DNA from: Bacillota bacterium | Lineage (GTDB): Bacteria; Bacillota; Clostridia; Lachnospirales; Lachnospiraceae | Direction of reading: 5' to 3' | NCBI GenBank assembly: GCA_023436225.1 | Contig: JAEZKA010000063.1 | Span: 9,821 to 73,820, forward strand | Length of the DNA stretch: 64,000 nucleotides | In this document: one piece after another, positions 16,588-24,666 of the stretch | Layout: the number at the start of each line of letters is the position of its first letter | Numbering within the stretch: position 1 is the stretch's first letter | Position numbers and translations under genes: made by a program | Notes under the pieces: model-generated | Seen by the model: only the letters and a program-made list of their open reading frames with translations | Database searches by the model: none | What the model was told of the DNA's origin: nothing

Positions 16588-16904
16588 AAGTGACTCCTAT
16601 GACTTCTTATTATTAATGAAATTTATAAGTAGCTAGTAACTTATCACTAGTATATCGAAACTGTAACATAATATCAAACACTTTATGATTAAACAGAAGC
16701 CATTCCTTTTTATTTATTCGAGAATAGATTACTATTTATGAAAAGAATTTTATTCTTACAAAACAAATTCAAGGTAGTATAATAAATAACGTTATGTTAA
16801 AATATAACAAATCACATAAAAATTCCAAATTGATCAAAACACTATTAATAACAAAGGCTGCATAATGCTGATGCGATTTTCATCTGTACAATAGGAGATT
16901 AAAT
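16588..16904. other. AT-rich gap, no feature seen
   Basis: A 317-base stretch between divergent aroC and the lipoprotein gene. It must hold both promoters, but I could not settle on clear -35/-10 pairs. No ORF or hairpin stands out. Confidence 0.5.
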
Positions 16905-17342
16905 ATGCGTAAATTCAAGTCAATCCTCTTTCTGATTTTAATTCTTGCTCTGACCAGCTGTTCTGATAAAGACGTAACCAAATATTATCATGACTATCAA
17001 GGCGAAAGTAAGCTTTGGGAGGTATATTATCACGAGAAATCCGTAGTAACCTTTTGGACAGAGGATGGTATATTACAACATGACACCTCAACAGAAGCAA
17101 CCTTTACTGCAGTATATAAGAATGGTATTGAGGAATTAGCCAATGTCCGTCAACTGGAGATCGGATATGATACCGGTCTGACAGGTAGTTCTATGTGTGA
17201 AAATTACGATAAAGACGGGCCTGACCACAGGGCTTTCACGATTACCTCGAGCAGTGGTTTAACTACCTATGAGCCAGAGACACTAACAGCAACACTACGC
17301 ATTGATGATCATACAGAGACGATCGAATTAACCAGAAAATAG
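16905..17342 (+). CDS. small putative lipoprotein
   Basis: A 145-residue secreted lipoprotein. The signal sequence MRKFKSILFLILILALTSC has a basic start, a hydrophobic core and a lipobox (LTSC) with the modified cysteine at about residue 19. The mature part is polar, with alternating hydrophobic residues that suggest a small beta-rich domain (TATLRIDDHTETIEL). I recognise no family. It should be anchored on the outer face of the membrane after lipidation by Lgt. GGAG precedes the ATG. It ends before a perfect 15-bp terminator hairpin. Confidence 0.75.
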   Translation: MRKFKSILFLILILALTSCSDKDVTKYYHDYQGESKLWEVYYHEKSVVTFWTEDGILQHDTSTEATFTAVYKNGIEELANVRQLEIGYDTGLTGSSMCENYDKDGPDHRAFTITSSSGLTTYEPETLTATLRIDDHTETIELTRK

Positions 17343-17401
17343 AACGTTTCCACATGTCATGCTTACATTATTGTACTCTAGTTGCTAATAAAGTAAAGCG
17401 C

Positions 17402-17435
17402 AGAAAAAGAATGATAATAATATCATTCTTTTTCT
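17402..17435. terminator. bidirectional terminator hairpin
   Basis: A perfect 15-bp stem (AGAAAAAGAATGATA and its inverted copy) with a 4-base loop, between the convergent lipoprotein and GGDEF-EAL genes. Confidence 0.85.
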
Positions 17436-17515
17436 ATTCCCCGTACACCTGTTGCCATATTATATACAGCATTTGTGTAAGTAAATTGTATATTTGATTT
17501 GTCCTTTCGAAGCCC

Positions 17516-18829
17516 CTAGCTTGGTAGAAATAATATTTCCTTCAACTTATCACTAGGTAGGGGCTTGCAAAGCAGAAAGCCTTGTCCACGCTCACAGGAT
17601 GAGTTTCTTAGATAATCCAATTGCTCCTGTGTCTCGATTCCTTCTGCTACCACCCTATAATTTAATTCATGAGCCATAGATAAGATGTTATGTGTAATAA
17701 CTGTCTCCTCATTCCCATGTGGTATTGATTGTATAAAGCTTTTATCAATTTTTATAATATCAATTGGCAACTTTTTAATATGCGTTAATGACGAGTAGCC
17801 TGTACCGAAATCATCCAATGCTATTTTAATTCCATAAGCTCTGAGCCTGTTCAACCGTTCAATCGCTAAATCAACCTGTGTGAGGATGATCGTCTCAGTA
17901 ATCTCAAATATTATCTTAGTCAGATCCACAGGGTGTGAAGAGATAATTTCTTCAATCTTCTGAAAATTGCTCTCAGACTCTAAGGTTTTACTGGATAGGT
18001 TAATGGATAATTCCATATTTCTTAATCCACTTTCCTCCCATAGTTGCTTCTGATGCAAGGCTTCCTTAATAATCCAACGCTCCAAACAATAGATTTGCTT
18101 TGATTTTTCAGCAATCGGTATAAAAATTTCAGGAGATATAAAACCATTCTCCGGATGTGGCCAACGTACCAATGCTTCTACTCCGATAATCTCATTGTTT
18201 ATAAGATTATATTCCGGTTGATAATACAGTCTAAACTCTTCCTTATCAATACCATTTTGAAGTTTATTGATCATCTGCACCTGTTCAATCATGTCCTTCT
18301 GGAGCTCATCACTGTATATATTAATATCCTTACCTGACTTTTTCGCAAGATAACCGGCCGTCTCCGCCTTCCTAACCAGCGTATCAATATCGTTTCCATG
18401 TTCTGGGTACAATGCAATACCAGCGCTCATCGTTATATAAAAAGCATAATTTGATATGTAGATATTACAACCGTTATCAATAACATCCTCTATCACATCA
18501 TAGATATGTTGCTTCGTCTTTATATTAGTACATAATATCGCAAACTTATCACTAGCTACCCTGGTTACATAATTAGGATTCTGTATTTTTGTAGCAAGAT
18601 ATTCGGCTACACACTTGATTATATTGTCACACACTTTGAAACCGTATGTTTCATTTAGATAAGTAAAGTTGTTAATATCTAAATAAACCAGAGCAAATCT
18701 ATCTACTCCTGCAAATTGGTTGCAAGATCTTTGAACAAGATAATCGGTTAAAACATTCCTCAATAAATTTAATTTCGGTAAACCGGTAAGTTCATCATAA
18801 CATGCTGGCCATAAATTTGCTTTTCCCAT
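17516..18829 (-). CDS. GGDEF-EAL protein, probable c-di-GMP phosphodiesterase
   Basis: A 437-residue soluble protein with a GGDEF domain (about 10-170) and an EAL domain (about 185-435), and no sensor or membrane segment. The GGDEF signature reads ASDKF, so cyclase activity is unlikely. The EAL domain keeps its catalytic motifs: EALVRW, the glutamate in FEITET, the aspartate pair in DDFGTGYSS, KIDKSFIQ, and EGIETQEQL. It should hydrolyse c-di-GMP to pGpG, perhaps with GTP acting on the degenerate domain as an effector. It has its own promoter at 18881-18909. The chemoreceptor further along is another candidate motility-related gene, but no link is shown. Confidence 0.9.
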   Translation of the reverse strand: MGKANLWPACYDELTGLPKLNLLRNVLTDYLVQRSCNQFAGVDRFALVYLDINNFTYLNETYGFKVCDNIIKCVAEYLATKIQNPNYVTRVASDKFAILCTNIKTKQHIYDVIEDVIDNGCNIYISNYAFYITMSAGIALYPEHGNDIDTLVRKAETAGYLAKKSGKDINIYSDELQKDMIEQVQMINKLQNGIDKEEFRLYYQPEYNLINNEIIGVEALVRWPHPENGFISPEIFIPIAEKSKQIYCLERWIIKEALHQKQLWEESGLRNMELSINLSSKTLESESNFQKIEEIISSHPVDLTKIIFEITETIILTQVDLAIERLNRLRAYGIKIALDDFGTGYSSLTHIKKLPIDIIKIDKSFIQSIPHGNEETVITHNILSMAHELNYRVVAEGIETQEQLDYLRNSSCERGQGFLLCKPLPSDKLKEILFLPS

Positions 18830-18880
18830 ACTTTTCTCTCTTGTTCCTCATTCACACTTTGAATGAATCTGCAAAGCTGA

Positions 18881-18909
18881 CGATTATTATGATATTAGTA
18901 GTTGGTCAA
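18881..18909 (-). promoter_or_regulatory. promoter of the GGDEF-EAL gene
   Basis: On the minus strand TTGACC (plus 18904-18909), 17 bases, TAATCG (plus 18881-18886), about 50 bases upstream of the start codon. Confidence 0.6.
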
Positions 18910-18934
18910 ATATATAATAAAATATATCCGATAA

Positions 18935-18992
18935 AAAAACCATGTCGTATTTGGAAAATTCAAATAAATTTTCCAAATACGACATGGTTTTT
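18935..18992. repeat. perfect 25-bp inverted repeat between divergent genes
   Basis: Arms 18935-18959 and 18968-18992 are exact inverted copies around an 8-base loop, with an A run on the left and T runs on the right. It resembles a bidirectional terminator, yet the genes on both sides read away from it. Confidence 0.9.
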
Positions 18993-19007
18993 GCTTTTTT
19001 TCAAGCT

Positions 19008-19057
19008 TATAATCTAATTAATTTAAAAATTAAAAACACGTAAGACGTGTTTTTAAT
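19008..19057 (+). promoter_or_regulatory. possible -10 box and leader hairpin of the peptide gene
   Basis: TATAAT at 19008-19013 is a possible -10 box without a clear -35 box. Downstream ATTAAAAACACG and CGTGTTTTTAAT (19029-19057) form a 12-bp stem with a 5-base loop, which may act as a terminator or attenuator before the peptide gene. Confidence 0.4.
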
Positions 19058-19117
19058 TCAAAAATGATACTTATGTTCCATAAACAAAATAAAATTAAAA
19101 ACTAGGAGGATTTAAAA

Positions 19118-19312
19118 ATGAAAAACAAACAAAGAAATTTAACTCTCTCTGTATTACTGATACTTGTGAGCTTAATGGTTATATTCGGTAAAGCACAAAT
19201 AAACAAAAACGATGGACATACTTATGCAAGCGATGCTCCTACTATCATCTCCGCTTCTATTGATGACGGTGATACTTATGCAAGCGATGCTCCTACTATC
19301 ATCTCCGCATAA
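19118..19312 (+). CDS. secreted peptide precursor with tandem repeat (candidate pheromone)
   Basis: A 64-residue peptide with an excellent AGGAGG site 8 bases before the ATG. Residues 1-7 are basic (MKNKQRN), about 8-25 are hydrophobic (LTLSVLLILVSLMVIFG), then comes a short polar linker. Two copies of TYASDAPTIISA follow, the second forming the exact C-terminus. This is the build of an exported pro-peptide of the RRNPP (PlcR-PapR, NprR-NprX, Rgg-SHP) type, in which short C-terminal pieces are released and re-imported. The gene runs tail to tail into two XRE-TPR regulator genes, overlapping the nearer by 14 bases. A small toxin or RiPP precursor is the alternative. Function is inferred. Confidence 0.7.
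   Translation: MKNKQRNLTLSVLLILVSLMVIFGKAQINKNDGHTYASDAPTIISASIDDGDTYASDAPTIISA
19218..19308 (+). repeat. two exact 37-nt repeats inside the peptide gene
   Basis: Positions 19218-19254 and 19272-19308 are identical over 37 bases with a period of 54 bases (18 codons). They encode the two TYASDAPTIISA copies. Perfect identity, including third positions, points to recent duplication or ongoing homogenisation. Confidence 0.9.
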
Positions 19313-20255
19313 TATCAATCACATTTAATACTGAACCATACCTTTTTAAAACATGCTTATGAACAAACTCTTCCATATAACTTAAGCGTGTTGCTACAGC
19401 AATATAATATGCCTGTTTAAAATAGCAGAGACACTCTTTTTCATGATCAGGCGGTAGCACCCCTGTATCGATAAGCCGCTCTTTATTCCAAGCGATACCA
19501 TACAAAAGATTTGGGAGTGCATTGCCCAACTTGCTTTTTATACATATTTGCACTCCCTCATTAGCTACCACTATCGCTTCTTCATGATTTCCAATTAGTC
19601 CATAAAATTTAGACAGGTTATTAGCGATCGTTACTTGTAATATTGCTCTCTGTTGCTCTTCCATATAACTTTTTTTCATAGCGCTATATGCATCTTTTAT
19701 TACATTAATTGCATTATGATACTCTTGCTTTTCCTCATAAGCATTTGAAATATTTATCAGCAATTGCGCTTCATTAAAGCTTAATGGCCAATTAGATAAC
19801 GAAATTGATCCATACTTAGGTATAGTTAGGCGTATTGCTTGTACGGAAGCTTCCAGGTATTCTTCCGCGGTAATACGCTTTTGAAAGTAATTAATTATAC
19901 TTTCCGCTCTTAGCAAAAATTGATTATCAAGAATTGAATGACCGATAGTTTGCTTAATTTCATTTAAAATAGCTTCGGCTTGTATAAAATCATATTGCTT
20001 TATATAATCTTCAAATAACTTCATCTTCTCCAGTACCTTCAAATCTGATACAGATAGTAAGGAGTACGCTCTATCTCTAATACGGCCCATACGTTCCATC
20101 AGTAGCTCATAGACATCCCTACTTGGATTTTGACTACCGTTTTCTATTCTTGACAAAGTCTCAGCCGAGCAGATTCCATCACATAATTGCTCCTGTGTGA
20201 TAGACAGGGACTTCCTTGTCATGCGTACAATATCCCCTAGTCGATATCTGCCCAT
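19299..20255 (-). CDS. XRE-family HTH-TPR regulator (RRNPP-like), second of a pair
   Basis: A 318-residue protein. Residues 1-65 or so form an XRE helix-turn-helix (DIVRMTRKSLSITQEQLCDGICSAETLSRIENG). The rest is helical with TPR-like repeats, for example NISNAYEEKQEYHNAINVIKDAY and NNLSKFYGLIGNHEEAIVVANEG. This is the architecture of PlcR, NprR and Rgg, where the TPR domain binds a re-imported peptide and alters DNA binding. GAGGAGG lies 8 bases before the ATG. The gene overlaps the upstream paralogue by 19 bases, so they form an operon. Its 3' end overlaps the convergent peptide gene by 14 bases. The domains are seen; peptide binding is inferred. Confidence 0.8.
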   Translation of the reverse strand: MGRYRLGDIVRMTRKSLSITQEQLCDGICSAETLSRIENGSQNPSRDVYELLMERMGRIRDRAYSLLSVSDLKVLEKMKLFEDYIKQYDFIQAEAILNEIKQTIGHSILDNQFLLRAESIINYFQKRITAEEYLEASVQAIRLTIPKYGSISLSNWPLSFNEAQLLINISNAYEEKQEYHNAINVIKDAYSAMKKSYMEEQQRAILQVTIANNLSKFYGLIGNHEEAIVVANEGVQICIKSKLGNALPNLLYGIAWNKERLIDTGVLPPDHEKECLCYFKQAYYIAVATRLSYMEEFVHKHVLKRYGSVLNVIDIMRR

Positions 20256-21190
20256 TGGTATTCCTCCTCAAGATGTTTCATAATTAACTCTGCTTCCGTA
20301 TTATCTTCAAAAAAATGATAAATATGGTATGCTTGAAGGTAATACTTCAAGCATTCATTATTGGAAGCATCCCATTTTCCCTCTTGCTTCAATAGTAGCT
20401 CCGTTGTTTCTGCTTTAATACTATATAAATCACCGAGATAATCCATCCTTCGACTTCCCTTGCTTTTCTCTAAGCCTTTATCGCACATCTCCTGTGCTTT
20501 CCATATATTATCTTCCGACAAATAAAGCTTGCACGCCATTACTGCTACTTTAGCGTAGGTTTGATTTGTATCTTCGGACAATGCCTGTAGCTCCAGATAA
20601 TTAAGTACCTGTTCCAGAATATCCTTGGAGCTTTCTACATTTCCTGTGACAATCAGTCGTTGCAAGATATCGATAATAATACCAAGCTCGCTACTACTTA
20701 GATAATAGTCCATAATTTTATGTGTTTTAAAGTCCGGTACGGTATAGGTAATCGCTTCCATTAACAGGTTGATTGTCTCCTCAACAGCACCGCCCTGTGA
20801 TTCATTCAGCAACGCTCTACAATAAACCACAAATTGCATATGAGCACTTCCTTTAGAAGCCGTTATCTGCTCATACTCTTTAAGAAGGTCATAAGCCTTC
20901 TCATAATCCTTTTCATTAATTAAATTCTTTATTTCTATTCTATTTTGATAAATCAAATAATCGAAATCAGTCAGTATTAGCTCAAACTGATTTGGCATTC
21001 TACCTAGACGTTCCAAAAGTGTCTCTAACAATAGAGAATCAACGTCCCTCTCCCCTGCTTCGATACGTGATAAGGTAGCTACAGAACACAATCCCTTGCA
21101 CAATTTACTTTGTGTAATCCCATAGGATTCGCGAAAATATTGAATAGCAGATCCAATTTTATTATTTAATAATTCATTTGTTTTACCCAT
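20237..21190 (-). CDS. XRE-family HTH-TPR regulator (RRNPP-like), first of a pair
   Basis: A 317-residue paralogue of the next gene with the same plan: an N-terminal XRE helix-turn-helix (IQYFRESYGITQSKLCKGLCSVATLSRIEAG), then a long TPR-like helical domain (YEKAYDLLKEYEQI, KVAVMACKLYLSEDNIWKAQEMCDKGL). I prefer the ATG at 21188-21190. An ATG four codons earlier, at 21202, is possible, and neither ribosome site is ideal. A promoter at 21258-21286 should drive both regulators. Paired receptors beside one peptide gene suggest either two responses to the same signal or a division between self-regulation and target control. Confidence 0.78.
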   Translation of the reverse strand: MGKTNELLNNKIGSAIQYFRESYGITQSKLCKGLCSVATLSRIEAGERDVDSLLLETLLERLGRMPNQFELILTDFDYLIYQNRIEIKNLINEKDYEKAYDLLKEYEQITASKGSAHMQFVVYCRALLNESQGGAVEETINLLMEAITYTVPDFKTHKIMDYYLSSSELGIIIDILQRLIVTGNVESSKDILEQVLNYLELQALSEDTNQTYAKVAVMACKLYLSEDNIWKAQEMCDKGLEKSKGSRRMDYLGDLYSIKAETTELLLKQEGKWDASNNECLKYYLQAYHIYHFFEDNTEAELIMKHLEEEYQWADID

Positions 21191-21257
21191 GTTCTCCCAC
21201 ATTCCGTGTTATTGTTTTTATTTAAAATCGACAAAATTACCAATGTTTTTCACTTAT

Positions 21258-21286
21258 AGATTACCATATCATTTTTTGTAGTTCAA
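21258..21286 (-). promoter_or_regulatory. promoter of the HTH-TPR regulator pair
   Basis: On the minus strand TTGAAC (plus 21281-21286), 17 bases, TAATCT (plus 21258-21263). Further upstream ATCACATATCGTGAT (21355-21369) is a small dyad that might be an operator. Confidence 0.55.
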
Positions 21287-21400
21287 TTACTAATAAAGTA
21301 TAAGCAAATATTATTTGTAATTTTATATGATTGCAAATAAATCGTAGTGCAAATATCACATATCGTGATGTCTTTTAACTAGCAAACTCTTTCTTATAAC

Positions 21401-21436
21401 AAAAAATGCTCCGCACGAATTATCATGGAAGCATTT
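21401..21436 (-). terminator. terminator of the VirB4-like ATPase gene
   Basis: On the minus strand AAATGCTTCC and GGAGCATTT pair around a short loop, followed by a T run. It lies about 45 bases past the ATPase stop. Confidence 0.75.
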
Positions 21437-21477
21437 CTATTTATCATCTTTGATTATTCCAATTATATATGTACCAA

Positions 21478-22569
21478 TTACTTAACAGCCTTTACTAAGA
21501 AACGGTTACCACCACATAATACCAGCTTCTGTCCGCTTGGTGCCTTAACTAACCACTCTATATCCTCCGGACTAAGACTAAAGAGAGGCTTCAGAATCTC
21601 AACCTTATCCATGGAATGACCGAAGATCTCAAAATAACCGGAAATATTACGGAAGCTTAAGCGCTTTGTGAGGAAGGTTGCTGTATCTTCGATAACTGCG
21701 GTAATCACGAAGCCTTGAGACTTTGATACCTTATACATCATTGCCATGTATTTATCGTATCGTAAGAAAAGGGAATCTGCATCATCAATCAGAAGTCTTG
21801 CTCCGGTGATCGGCGCTTTTCCATTAAGTCTCGTCCAAATATCTTCAATTGCCATGAGACTATATTTATCTGCATCCTCTTTTGATACTTTCGAGATATC
21901 ATAGATTACCAACCGATGGCTACCGATATTAATCTGTTCTTTGCCTTCTGCAAGCTTATTCAAATCTGAGACAGCTGCTGCCAGCTCCTTTAGTTCCTCA
22001 AGGAAGGTGTCTTTTAATAATACATTGTCACTAATAACTGGTTCGAGGTTTAACTCGGTAGCCACTTTATTAAGACTCGCTTTCACATCGTCCAGCTTCT
22101 TTGCTATCTTCTTGCTTGTATAGGATTCTATCATATTATTAAAAGCAAGAGCATACTGGTTCCAATCCAGATCTCCACACTCCAGACACTGCTTAAGCAT
22201 TACCTGCTCAATTAAATATTTCTGTAGATTCGTTAGCTTAGGAAGCTTTGTCTCAACTAAAAGCTTTGCTAAACCAAATTTGATTTTGCTTAAGAATACT
22301 ACATCCTGCTCGCTCATCTCACAGGTATCCTGTATGATTAAAGGATTAAAGGGATTATTTATCGGGTCAATCACTAAGCCGTCGTATTTTTCAATCAATT
22401 CATTAAACTCACCGTTTTTACTAATAACAAATACTGTCCCCTCGGTATTCTCTAGTACATGTTCAATTTCATTTTTTAGAGCATAGGTTTTCCCGGTACC
22501 TGCAGGACCGAAGTAGAACCCACTGCCCCCATTAATCATATCTCTACGCTGCTGATAAATCTGAACCAT
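21478..22569 (-). CDS. orphan VirB4/TraE-like ATPase domain protein
   Basis: A 363-residue P-loop ATPase that resembles the C-terminal motor half of conjugation ATPases of the VirB4/TraE/TraC family. It shows GFYFGPAGTGKTYALKNEIEHVL (Walker A at about 21-28), VFVISKNGEFNELIEKYDG, DPINNPFNPL, Walker B ARLLIDDADSLF, and a family-like ending with SLSPEDIEWLVKAPSGQKLVLCGG. The N-terminal half of VirB4 is absent and no other type IV secretion gene is nearby. Walker B ends DD where DE is usual. It may be a domesticated motor or a relic of a mobile element that kept a job. It is monocistronic, with its own terminator. The function is unknown. Confidence 0.65.
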   Translation of the reverse strand: MVQIYQQRRDMINGGSGFYFGPAGTGKTYALKNEIEHVLENTEGTVFVISKNGEFNELIEKYDGLVIDPINNPFNPLIIQDTCEMSEQDVVFLSKIKFGLAKLLVETKLPKLTNLQKYLIEQVMLKQCLECGDLDWNQYALAFNNMIESYTSKKIAKKLDDVKASLNKVATELNLEPVISDNVLLKDTFLEELKELAAAVSDLNKLAEGKEQINIGSHRLVIYDISKVSKEDADKYSLMAIEDIWTRLNGKAPITGARLLIDDADSLFLRYDKYMAMMYKVSKSQGFVITAVIEDTATFLTKRLSFRNISGYFEIFGHSMDKVEILKPLFSLSPEDIEWLVKAPSGQKLVLCGGNRFLVKAVK

Positions 22570-22783
22570 GACTGCTCCTCCTTAATTATTTGTCTTCCTT
22601 TCTTAGCCTTCTAGCATGTTCATTGCTGTGTATTTATCTACCCCATTTTGTCAATTTACAAATATAAGTATGCCAGATTTTTCATCCATTGTATAGTCTT
22701 TAATTCAATTAATACACAACCTTTCCTCTGATTTTTCAAAAATAACATAGATTCTATTGCTATTTTCAGATATTCTAAAACCG

Positions 22784-22813
22784 AAAAAGCGCAAGATTAA
22801 TTGCTTCTTGCGC
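22784..22813 (-). terminator. terminator of the ABC exporter operon
   Basis: GCGCAAGA and TCTTGCGC form a perfect 8-bp stem, with an A run on the plus-strand left side (T run on the minus strand), about 90 bases past the exporter stop. The rest of the 22570-22902 gap shows no gene. Confidence 0.7.
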
Positions 22814-22902
22814 ATTTTCTTAACACAAACAGTATTACTATTCCGAATTTGACTAAACGGAATCATATCAATTTTAGAAAATATTTGCCTTTCTCATCAT
22901 AT

Positions 22903-24666
22903 CTATGCATAGTATTGTGCCTGAGTATGCCACATTTTACTATAAAGACCGTTCTTTCCTTCCAATTCCTTATGGGTTCCGTATTCGACCAGCTCTCCAT
23001 GATCAAATACTGCAATGTGATCACAGAAGCGGCAGGAGGATAGGCGATGTGAGATATAGATTGCTGTCTTATTATTAACCAGCTCATTAAACCGGGTATA
23101 TATCTCGAACTCGGCGTAGGGATCCAGAGCAGCCGTTGGTTCATCCAGAATTACAATCGGTGAGTCCTTATAGATTGCCCTCGCAATAGCCAGCTTCTGA
23201 TTCTCCCCTCCTGATAATTCTACTCCCCCTTTATCAAAATTCTTATAGATCGAGGTCTCAATTCCCTGCTCCAGTTTATCTATTCTATCCTTTAAGCCAG
23301 CTTTCTCCAGTGCATGATGAAGCCTCCTGCCCTCCGTATCACGATAGAAGGAGATGTTCTCCTTAACTGAGAAGGAGAATAGCTTGAAATCCTGGAATAC
23401 AACTGCCAATAAGCGATTATATTCCTCCCTGCTATATTCCCTTATACTTACCCCGTTAATCAGTATTTCTCCCTCCTGTGGCTCATAAAGCTTACAAAGT
23501 AGCTTGATGAAGGTAGTTTTACCGGCACCATTCTGACCGACGATAGAGAGCTTCTCACCACTGCGGATCGTAAGGGACACATTTCTCAGTGTATATTCCT
23601 CACTCCTGGGATACTTGAAGGAGACATTACGAAATTCAATTTCTATCCCCTCCTTCTTCTCGATCTTCTTGGTTCCTTGGTCACTTTTCGTGGGTAATTG
23701 TTCAAACTCCAGATACTGTTCCAGATACTTGCAATTCTGTATAAATTCTACGAAATTGAACAATATTCCATAGACACTTGCAGAGAAATTATTGGCAGCC
23801 GCAATATACATCGTAAAATCGCCAATTCCAATCAAACCCTTCAGTACCTGCCACGCCATATAGGCATATACCACCAGCATCTGAACCTGAACATTAATCG
23901 CCGATATCCCGTCAGCCTTCCCGTACTTCGGAAAGTATTCACTGAATTGCTCGAATGACTTCGTATTATACGCATTTACCTTTTTAAGAATATAAGGAGC
24001 CATATGATAGATTCTAATATCCTTTGCAAAGGAAAAATCGCTGATGAGTGTAATATAATAGCCTATTTTTCGGTTTAAGGGGATTAAGCCCTGATACATC
24101 TCAAAAAAAAGATTCTGCTCCGTCTTAAGCAGTGATGCATTGATCAGCATGATAGCTACAATAATCAACAAGAGATAGATATTAAGGGTAGCTACAATAG
24201 CCGCCAATCCTACGATTGTAATGATACTCTGTAGCAGATTAATCATACTGCTAAACATCCTCCACAGTACACCGTGGTTATTGATTGGGAAAATTGCCTT
24301 CTCCTTCTTATCCAGTATCTCAGGATTCTCCAGATTCTCATAATCCATACTCATGATATGTTTTCCCATATGAAGCTCAAAGCTGTTCACCATTGCAAAG
24401 TTCGCGATTTCTACCTTGGTATCAAGGAACTTAATCAGCAGATTAAAGATCCCGTTTCCGATTATTGTCATTGCCACATAAAGCATCAATGGACCGACAC
24501 GCTTCTCTCCCATTAATTCATCAATAATGAACTTCGGCATGATAATATTCAGAAACGGAGATAATGCCTTTATAATCGCCGTACTATACAACAATGGGAT
24601 ATAGGTATTTGACATTTTGCCGGCCAGCTTTAGAAAATGGAGTGCAATCCTTATATTCTTCCTCAT
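22903..24666 (-). CDS. ABC exporter half-transporter (TMD-NBD), second subunit
   Basis: A 587-residue half-transporter. Six membrane helices lie in residues 1-320 or so (for example MSNTYIPLLYSTAIIKALSP and QSIITIVGLAAIVATLNIYL), then the nucleotide-binding domain. Motifs: Walker A GQNGAGKTTFIKLL, Q-loop VFQDFKLF, signature ELSGGENQK, Walker B IVILDEPTAALD, switch histidine YISHRLSS. There is no peptidase C39 domain. The start overlaps the preceding gene's stop by 4 bases (ATGA type), so the two proteins probably form a heterodimeric exporter. The cargo may be a peptide, lipid or drug. No precursor-peptide gene adjoins the operon. Confidence 0.88.
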   Translation of the reverse strand: MRKNIRIALHFLKLAGKMSNTYIPLLYSTAIIKALSPFLNIIMPKFIIDELMGEKRVGPLMLYVAMTIIGNGIFNLLIKFLDTKVEIANFAMVNSFELHMGKHIMSMDYENLENPEILDKKEKAIFPINNHGVLWRMFSSMINLLQSIITIVGLAAIVATLNIYLLLIIVAIMLINASLLKTEQNLFFEMYQGLIPLNRKIGYYITLISDFSFAKDIRIYHMAPYILKKVNAYNTKSFEQFSEYFPKYGKADGISAINVQVQMLVVYAYMAWQVLKGLIGIGDFTMYIAAANNFSASVYGILFNFVEFIQNCKYLEQYLEFEQLPTKSDQGTKKIEKKEGIEIEFRNVSFKYPRSEEYTLRNVSLTIRSGEKLSIVGQNGAGKTTFIKLLCKLYEPQEGEILINGVSIREYSREEYNRLLAVVFQDFKLFSFSVKENISFYRDTEGRRLHHALEKAGLKDRIDKLEQGIETSIYKNFDKGGVELSGGENQKLAIARAIYKDSPIVILDEPTAALDPYAEFEIYTRFNELVNNKTAIYISHRLSSCRFCDHIAVFDHGELVEYGTHKELEGKNGLYSKMWHTQAQYYA

